Assembly: GCA_049487715.1 (NCBI GenBank)
Contig: CP150546.1
Coordinates: 1,338,212 to 1,402,211 of the forward strand
Source of the DNA: Pycnococcus provasolii
Taxonomy: Eukaryota; Chlorophyta; Pseudoscourfieldiophyceae; Pseudoscourfieldiales
Reading direction: 5' to 3'
DNA: 64,000 bases
Every line of letters starts with the position of its first letter. Within the stretch, counting starts at the first letter, position 1. Both the position numbers and the translations under genes were made by a program. The notes beneath the pieces were generated by a model. That model saw nothing but the letters and a program-made list of their open reading frames with translations, had not been told where the DNA came from and did no database searches. Shown here piece after piece: positions 59,701 through 64,000 of the stretch.

Positions 59701-60659
59701 CGGGCGCGTCGGGAGGCGCTGGCACGAAGCGCGCTGCGAAGCGCGCGCGACGCGGTGCAGCTGCCGCTGCCGGTGATGCGGAGATGGCGGATGGCGACGA
59801 GCAGGCTGCGGCGGAAGGCACATTCGAAGGAGAGGCTGCGAACAACGCGCTGACGGAGCTCGAGCACTTCGAGTACACTGGTCTTTCAGGGAAAGTCGCG
59901 GAGCTGTGCGCGTCTCGCCGCGCCGAGGTGTCGAAGGCGACGTCTTCCAAGGCGGCTGAGCAGGATTTCTCGGCGCTCCTCGAGAAGATGCAGAAGGGTG
60001 TTTCGAACCGCGCGTCGGCACTCGAACGCCTTGAACCTAACCCGAAGGCTCGCGAAGAGTACGAGTCGCTGAAGAAGCAGGAGAGCGCAATGGCTGCCGA
60101 GGCTGACGAGACGAACCAAAACTTGAAGGCACTCCAGGTTGAATTTAGCGGCGTGCGCGAGGAGCGGAGCAACCGCATCCTGGATGCTTTCAACGCGGTG
60201 TCCGGCAAGATTAACGCAATATACAAGGCGCTGACCACGTCGGCTACGCACCCGCTTGGTGGCTCTGCGTTTCTGACGCTCGAGGATGACGGCACAGGCA
60301 GCGACGAGCCTCACAAGGGTGGCTGCAAGTACACGGCGATGCCCCCGACGAAGCGATACCGGGACATGGATCAGCTCTCCGGCGGAGAGCGAACGGTCGC
60401 GGCTCTCGCGCTTCTGTTCGCAATCCACGCGTACAAGCCGAGCCCCTTCTTCGTGCTCGACGAGGTGGACGCTGCGCTTGACGGCGAGAACGTGACGAGC
60501 GTGGCGAAGTACATACGCTCGCAATCATCGGAGAGCAGCACCACGTGCTTCATCGTCATCACCCACAAACAGGAGATGATGAAGCACGCGGGACGGCTCG
60601 TCGGCGTAAAGTATAGGAGCGGCGAGAGCGAGATCCAATACCTCACATTTGATCTATAA
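56790..60659 (+). CDS. SMC1: Cohesin ATPase subunit SMC1
   Basis: 1289 aa from the ATG at 56790. Partner of SMC3 in the cohesin ring. N-terminus LTIHNFKSYKGTHSVGPF and Walker A GPNGSGKSN (34-42) followed by LMDAISFVVG, the SMC1-type wording. Coiled coils rich in Lys/Glu/Ala; hinge about 505-690 (TIYGRMTDCISVTQKKYNVPV ... KSGVMTGGTMHSLANRAGRW); a Gly/Ala insert at about 965-1000 (AKRARRGAAAAAG). C-terminal YTAMPPTKRYRDMDQLSGGER signature (about 1195), Walker B FFVLDEVDAALD (about 1218), ending in VKYRSGESEIQYLTFDL. The frame extends 74 codons upstream, but the MGVTFDRL start aligns with the family. A damaged copy of residues ~198-336 lies at 61738-62155. Confidence 0.95.
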   Translation: MGVTFDRLTIHNFKSYKGTHSVGPFKKHFTCVVGPNGSGKSNLMDAISFVVGVRSSHLRSEQVGELVTTGENNAYVSLAFVQPNGNEIVFRRDIKNAQATYSIDGKTVTSAAYLDRLASFGVHTKTRNFLVFQGDVEQVARRGPHELVQLFEHISGADALVPRYQELEAECTSLVTKMREVSLKRKAVMLEAIKKKGQAEEADKFNSLKEELAEQRAKLALVQLLYHKSELAGARRALGVAQASCADVHASTIAPLQKERDDQTAKRKKVQTSMASAEKRLKAVAAEVAKLRPAKLRATEQTKKLKKSTEKNEKALKKREEELAAHKEDVAKLETDLGKIQEALKELDASASSGDRDVPKLQEQHVAEYQRLKHVAGSRTFRLKQEIDTLKRSLHAADAEKARAEQQAVDLDEQATHLRQRKEKQAKASEALASQKAEFRASMDRMRAEKQELAQRAEKESKRRKTLESKCEELEERYRDARADMKLSEAEQQKRRALDSLRRLHPTTIYGRMTDCISVTQKKYNVPVTVVMGRNMDAILVEEEATAKSCITHLRVQKMAPMTFLPVTTIQAKQIDARLRSLGGTARLMMDVVTPNAAAVAAHPSAVDLKAKFERAARYAVGNTVVCDTIDEARRLCFGGGASAASAGSAAAASAPPPGPRIKAVDLEGTKIDKSGVMTGGTMHSLANRAGRWSEAQFEAVRKERTEAERELRSLPTAEQQKAAQDDLARRAASIQQQLGYAQKDLAEATKTLETLEREAATLEEEKKRTAAQTEKHAAEYAKVASEVSGKETKLRAELDDVFGDFSRRVGVANIAEKHFSQVQEVAAQRSKLTKQEAALQTQIEYERKRGLAKKMEDQRAKLHADQKEADKLREKMENVEKTEQKHEAEQNELSEKLLALGKEKAALDAEIAETKKQLAAEQAKLAGINRSITDMQTRGEEIAMKVCDVLENCQMESVELPAAGSEGGGAGASGGAGTKRAAKRARRGAAAAAGDAEMADGDEQAAAEGTFEGEAANNALTELEHFEYTGLSGKVAELCASRRAEVSKATSSKAAEQDFSALLEKMQKGVSNRASALERLEPNPKAREEYESLKKQESAMAAEADETNQNLKALQVEFSGVREERSNRILDAFNAVSGKINAIYKALTTSATHPLGGSAFLTLEDDGTGSDEPHKGGCKYTAMPPTKRYRDMDQLSGGERTVAALALLFAIHAYKPSPFFVLDEVDAALDGENVTSVAKYIRSQSSESSTTCFIVITHKQEMMKHAGRLVGVKYRSGESEIQYLTFDL

Positions 60660-61343
60660 TTTTTTTAATTTGCAACAATCGGGATTTTTTGTTATAAGCA
60701 CAACCACATTTTTTTTGGAAATTGTTTCCTTTACTCTAAAAAAAATAACCTAATCTTAACTGCGACCTTCGCTCGCGCGCACCGCGCCCACACGCCTGCG
60801 GCGGCGGCCGCGCTGTAAAAGCGGGGGAACTTGCACCCCTTTTTTCTCATACGCGTCGTCGCATCGGGCGATTGATGCCTTGCTGATGAAGTGCTCGTGG
60901 TGCTGGTTGTGCTCTGGGCAGGGTATTGGCAGTGGGTCGTTCGCCGACCACCCATAATACACCTGCACCGCGCGCCCATAGTCGTGCCTCACCCCGTCCG
61001 TGGCGTACTGCCCGACAATCAACCAGCAATGACACATGCCGGGACGGATGGACGGACGATGATGCGCTGTGATGGATAGATGTGAGTGATGGTTCGCCGT
61101 GCCAGCTGTGATGGATGGGGGGGAAGGATCCATCATCCATCCTCTATTCTCCCAGTTCGTATTCGCGCCAAACGTGCCTTTCACGCAAGGGTGGGACCCC
61201 TTCCTACGCACCAACCAGGAGGAGAGGAGGTTTCCCTTCCTTATTTCTTACCAAACTCCGGCCAGTGAAAAAAACAAAAAAACACACCTTGCACACCGGC
61301 CGCGAGGTTGCAAGGTGATCCCGGCCAAGGGGAACTACTGCAC
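60660..61343. other. SMC1 3' region and subtelomeric intergenic DNA
   Basis: 684 bases, with T-runs right after the SMC1 stop (3' end signals) and, at 61284-61322, CTTGCACACCGGCCGCGAGG..GCAAGG, which resembles the core of the dispersed repeats. One small reverse frame (60756-61037) is listed separately. Confidence 0.5.
60756..61037 (-). CDS. Possible small protein, unknown
   Basis: 93 codons starting MCHCWLIVGQYATDG, then AVQVYYGWSANDPLPIPCPEHNQHHEHF, and a basic Arg-rich end. The middle has natural-looking composition (Trp, Tyr, His, Pro), unlike nearby low-complexity frames. No family recognised. It may be the 3' part of a decayed gene. Confidence 0.25.
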   Translation of the reverse strand: MCHCWLIVGQYATDGVRHDYGRAVQVYYGWSANDPLPIPCPEHNQHHEHFISKASIARCDDAYEKKGVQVPPLLQRGRRRRRVGAVRASEGRS

Positions 61344-61510
61344 CTTGTCCCTGTATGTACAAGGGTGTTGGTCGGATCTGCCAAGCTTGCGAGCTGGTAC
61401 AGTTTGCCAAACCTCCGACTGGGTTAGGGCTAGGGCTAGAGGTTTGGCAAACTGTACCAGCTCGCAAGCTTGGCAGATCCAACCAACACCCTTGTACATA
61501 CAGGGACAAG
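61344..61510. repeat. Inverted repeat, 70-bp arms, telomere-like spacer
   Basis: Left arm 61344-61413, right arm 61441-61510, reverse complements except one C/T mismatch. The 27-bp spacer contains GGGTTAGGGCTAGGGCTA. It would fold into a long hairpin. Confidence 0.95.
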
Positions 61511-61592
61511 CTGTGCTCCCAGAGTGGGCAATCGTGACAAAAACTGGAAAAAAAATACAGTAGGAGGAAACTGCTCGCGTAAAGGTACCCGG

Positions 61593-61727
61593 TAGTACTT
61601 CTGACTTTGGGGGTGGTTCCTTGTCCATCACTTGCTTCAGATGGGTGGGGACGTTCACGGCGTCTTCATCGGCGTCGTCGTCTGCCTTTGTTGGCGATGG
61701 TGGTGGTGGTGAGAGCTCGTCATGTCC
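61593..61727. repeat. Subtelomeric direct repeat, copy 1
   Basis: 135 bases from AGTACTTCTGACTTTGGGGG to GAGAGCTCGTCATGTCC, repeated at 62491-62621 with small indels. On the reverse strand both encode SPPPPSPTKADD and NVPTHLKQVMDKEPPPKSEVL, so the repeat derives from a protein-coding gene that I do not recognise. Confidence 0.9.
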
Positions 61728-61737
61728 TGCTCCATGT

Positions 61738-62155
61738 GCTGAGGAGGCTGACAAGTTCAACAGCTTGAAGGAGGAGCTCGCCGAGCAGCGCGCGAAGCTC
61801 GCGCTCGTGCAGCTGCTCTACCACAAGAGCGAGCTGGCGGGCGTGCGGCTGGCGCTTGGGGTGGCGCAGGCATCGTGCGCGGATGTGCACGCGAGCACGA
61901 TCGCGCGCCGCTCCAAAAGGAGCGCGACGACCAGACGGCGAAGCGCAAGAAGGTGCAGACGTCGATGGCATCGGCGGAGAAGCGCCTGAAGGCGGTGGCG
62001 GCGGAGGTGGCGAAGCTGCGGCCAGCCAAGCTGCAGGCGAAGGAGCAGATGGCGCGTCTCGACAAGTCGACAAAAAAAAAATAAAAAAAGCGCTCAAAAA
62101 ACGCGAGGAGGAGCTGGCGGCTCACAAGGAGGACGTCGCAAAATTGGAGACGGAC
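61738..62155 (+). pseudogene. SMC1 fragment, frameshifted copy
   Basis: 418 bases closely matching SMC1 57384-57797 (start of the first coiled coil). Differences include a 2-bp gain after GATCGCGC that breaks the frame, a rewritten segment near 62036-62063, and an A-run with TAA near 62083. It cannot encode a working protein. It lies between the two copies of the 135-bp direct repeat. Confidence 0.92.
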
Positions 62156-62663
62156 TTCTTTGAAGTTCTTTGAGGCCAAGAGCCTCTTGGAGGGTGTCGA
62201 AGTGCTGTTGGGTTGAAAGAAGATGTTGATATTCGACGCAGTTGGCTTGTAGGGTGGCAAGTTCGGTGGTGATGGTGTCAATGGTGGCTATTAATGAAGG
62301 AAGGCGCGAGGCGGCGCGCGCACACTGTGCGCGGAGTTTGTTCTTCTTGCGTGACGAACTTTTGTGTGGATGCGAGCTGAAGTTGCAGGCGACGCAACGT
62401 GTCAGAAGTGTTTTGAATTTTCCTTCCCTGTGGGGAGGCGGCGTACTGGGAGAGAGCTGTGGTGGGGGTGGAGGAGGAAGTCGTAACCTTAGTACTTCTG
62501 ACTTGGGGGGTGGTTCCTTGTCCATCACTTGCTTCAGATGGGTGGGGACGTTCACGGCGTCTATATCGGCGTCGTCTGCCTTCGTTGGCGATGGTGGTGG
62601 TGGTGAGAGCTCGTCATGTCCGGCAGCCGGTGTGCTGCAACTCCGTTCCTCGGGGGGGAAACA
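62156..62663 (-). pseudogene. 3' part of an unrecognised gene, cut by the SMC1 fragment
   Basis: The reverse strand is open from 62663 across the second direct repeat: GHDELSPPPPSPTKADD, NVPTHLKQVMDKEPPPKSEVL, Pro-rich linker, a CVACNFSSHPHKSSSRKK segment and a helix SLIATIDTITTELATLQANCVEYQHLLSTQQ. Real-protein composition continues to about 62160, then the frame enters the antisense of the SMC1 fragment. No start codon is supported. Perhaps a coiled-coil protein; function unknown. Confidence 0.4.
62491..62621. repeat. Subtelomeric direct repeat, copy 2
   Basis: 131 bases matching 61593-61727. The two copies bracket about 760 bases that contain the SMC1 fragment. Confidence 0.9.
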
Positions 62664-62664
62664 A

Positions 62665-63576
62665 TTAATTAGACGACGACATCGACGACGACGACATCGA
62701 CGACGACGACATCGACGACGACGACATCGACGACGACGACGTCGAGGGCAATTCCATTTTGATTACGATCAGAAAATTTCTGAGGAGTTTGGGTTTTGAA
62801 TAAAAAAAATGGCAATATTTTCCTTCCTCATTCTCCATATTCCCACTCGTTGTCGTCGTCCTCTCCGAGCAAGAACCAACATGCATTAGACGGCAATTTT
62901 TGATGAGGCTCGACAGGCCCGTCAGCGCCGCGGGTAACACAGCGCTCACCGCGAAGAATGCCGCAGACGCAAGGAAGAAGTCCTCCTCGAAGTGAAGGCT
63001 GCTCGCGCCGAGCTCGAAGCCGAGCTGCTCGAGCGGGCCGCGGCCAGACACAGCCTCGATGAGCGTCGTCTCGGCGAAGCCCGTCATCGCGAGGCGGCCG
63101 AGCAGGAGCTCGTTGTTCGTGTTGAAGCCGAACACCGGGCCCTCCTCCGCGAGGCCGAACACCTGGCGCCAGAACTTCTCGCCATCCTTCGGCGAGTACA
63201 GGTTCTGCGCGTCCTCTGGGTACAGGTCGCGGAACGGCTGTCCGCCCGACGCGAAGCCCGTCGCGGCGAGCGCTCCAATCACGCCAATCTGAAGAAGGAG
63301 CAGGTCCTCCGTCTCCCACAGCTGCAGGCCGAGCTCGGAGTCGATCTGCGCGATGGCCCCCTTGCCCGTGAGGGAGTCCTCGACGATAAGCGCGGCGAAG
63401 CCGAGCATAGCAAGACGTCCGCTGAAGAGCTCGTTCGCCTTCGTGAAGCCTCCGAACTGCACGCCGGCACCGAAGTTCTGCACGATGTCCGCGGGCTTCT
63501 TCTCCGCGATGGTACGCTTGAGCGTCCAGTTTCCGGACTTGTTCGCCTTAGGCTTGGTGGCGGCCTTGAAGATCAT
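62665..63576 (-). CDS. PSBS: PsbS, photosystem II energy-dependent quenching protein (5' end frameshifted, 3' end altered)
   Basis: 303 aa from the ATG at 63576. PsbS senses lumen acidification and switches on non-photochemical quenching. Two homologous LHC-like halves are visible: FTKANELFSGRLAMLGFAALIVEDSLTGKG and TNNELLLGRLAMTGFAETTLIEAVSGRG, each with the lumen-side glutamate (V-E-D, I-E-A) used for pH sensing, and four hydrophobic helices. Natural coding upstream of 63576 (SSAVRGVAPLRASANATRTN) looks like a transit peptide but lacks an ATG in frame: a run of 13 G at 63656-63668 separates it from MVSARISTRPPRGN (start 63773). Homology ends near PAALTG (about 62910); the following ~80 residues run antisense through the SMC3-tail copy and look acquired. 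It lies about 50 bases from the telomere tract. Confidence 0.88.
   Translation of the reverse strand: MIFKAATKPKANKSGNWTLKRTIAEKKPADIVQNFGAGVQFGGFTKANELFSGRLAMLGFAALIVEDSLTGKGAIAQIDSELGLQLWETEDLLLLQIGVIGALAATGFASGGQPFRDLYPEDAQNLYSPKDGEKFWRQVFGLAEEGPVFGFNTNNELLLGRLAMTGFAETTLIEAVSGRGPLEQLGFELGASSLHFEEDFFLASAAFFAVSAVLPAALTGLSSLIKNCRLMHVGSCSERTTTTSGNMENEEGKYCHFFYSKPKLLRNFLIVIKMELPSTSSSSMSSSSMSSSSMSSSSMSSSN
62668..62803 (+). pseudogene. Copy of the SMC3 C-terminal tail
   Basis: Reads DDDIDDDDI repeats, then VEGNSILITIRKFLRSLGFE and a stop at 62801-62803. It matches the last ~45 codons of SMC3 (VKGNSILNSIRTFLKSLGFE in the parent). Similarity continues past the stop into TTTTCCTTCCTCAT at about 62820-62833, which is also found after SMC3. 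The parent gene is on the opposite strand of the window. Confidence 0.88.
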
Positions 63577-63773
63577 GTTCGTGCGCGTGGCGTTGGCGGA
63601 GGCACGCAGGGGCGCGACGCCACGGACGGCGGATGATGGGGGCGAGAAAGGGCATGGGGGGGGGGGGGAGACGCAGTGATTGCCGCGCGTGATTCACGAG
63701 AGCCGAGTGAGAGCCACTTCGCCGGTTTGTGATTGCCCCGCGGGGGGCGTGTGGAGATGCGAGCCGACACCAT
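63577..63773 (-). other. Probable PsbS transit-peptide region, out of frame
   Basis: MVSARISTRPPRGN opens 35 codons that end exactly at the 13-base C run (coding strand). After the run, the PsbS frame continues with Ser/Ala/Arg-rich sequence up to the internal ATG. One more C, or two fewer, would join both into one frame. Confidence 0.6.
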
Positions 63774-63801
63774 GTCGAATCCATGCTGCGTTTGATGGCA
63801 A

Positions 63802-64000
63802 AACCCTAACCCGTAACCCTAGATCTAGGGTTAGGGTTAGGGTTAGGGTTAGGGTTAGGGTTAGGGTTAGGGTTAGGGTTAGGGTTAGGGTTAGGGTTAG
63901 GGTTAGGGTTAGGGTTAGGGTTAGGGTTAGGGTTAGGGTTAGGGTTAGGGTTAGGGTTAGGGTTAGGGTTAGGGTTAGGGTTAGGGTTAGGGTTAGGGTT
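63802..64000 (+). repeat. Chromosome-end telomere, (TTAGGG)n, with inverted start
   Basis: From 63827 to the end are 29 perfect TTAGGG units. Just before, at 63803-63820, there are CCCTAACCCGTAACCCTA units in the opposite sense. The junction AACCCTAGATCTAGGGTT (63815-63832) is a perfect 18-bp palindrome. Confidence 0.98.

Overview
This window is a nuclear chromosome end of a compact, largely intronless eukaryotic genome. The last ~174 bases are 29 perfect TTAGGG repeats, so the right edge is a telomere. The gene set points to a green alga, probably a small prasinophyte-type chlorophyte: PsbS, an LCIB-type theta carbonic anhydrase, a RWP-RK factor, a HXXXD (BAHD) acyltransferase, a LIN9/ALWAYS EARLY protein, fused DHFR-TS, and a multimodular polyketide synthase. 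Species was not determined. Protein names rest on motifs read by eye; no database search was run.

Layout. 1-5.0 kb: retroelement relics (reverse-transcriptase start, gag-like piece) around a BAHD-like acyltransferase and a RWP-RK gene. 5.0-5.7 kb: a twin-CX9C gene bracketed by short telomeric repeats in opposite orientation. 5.8-12.9 kb: housekeeping genes (DHFR-TS, steroid 5-alpha-reductase, a plastid membrane protein, the telomere-capping protein TEN1, an unknown helical protein, a CDK inhibitor). 13.3-21.7 kb: LIN9/ALY, LCIB-like carbonic anhydrase, a RING+CCCH zinc-finger protein. 22.2-30.7 kb: a two-module AT-less polyketide synthase whose two KR-ACP halves are near-identical copies, followed by a PCIF1 methyltransferase fragment. 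31.7-42.4 kb: accessory region with an RCC1-like repeat protein, a proline-rich coiled-coil protein, a secreted GDS/SGNH protein, and broken pieces of BspA/DUF285, LamG/SUEL-lectin and GT31 genes, with dispersed repeats and interstitial telomeric repeats.

42.4-60.7 kb: the most striking part. Four cohesin genes lie side by side in alternating orientation: SMC3 (-), the loader SCC2/NIPBL (+), SCC3/STAG (-) and SMC1 (+). Two have unusual architectures: SCC2 ends in a GIY-YIG/T5orf172-like domain in visibly AT-rich DNA, and SCC3 begins with a SHAQ-type Myb domain. Only the kleisin (RAD21/SCC1) of the core machinery is not seen.

60.7-64.0 kb: a subtelomeric mosaic with a 70-bp-arm inverted repeat around telomere-like sequence, broken copies of SMC1 and of the SMC3 tail, a duplicated 135-bp segment, a PsbS gene with a probable homopolymer frameshift and an altered C-terminus, and the telomere, which begins with a head-to-head telomeric palindrome.
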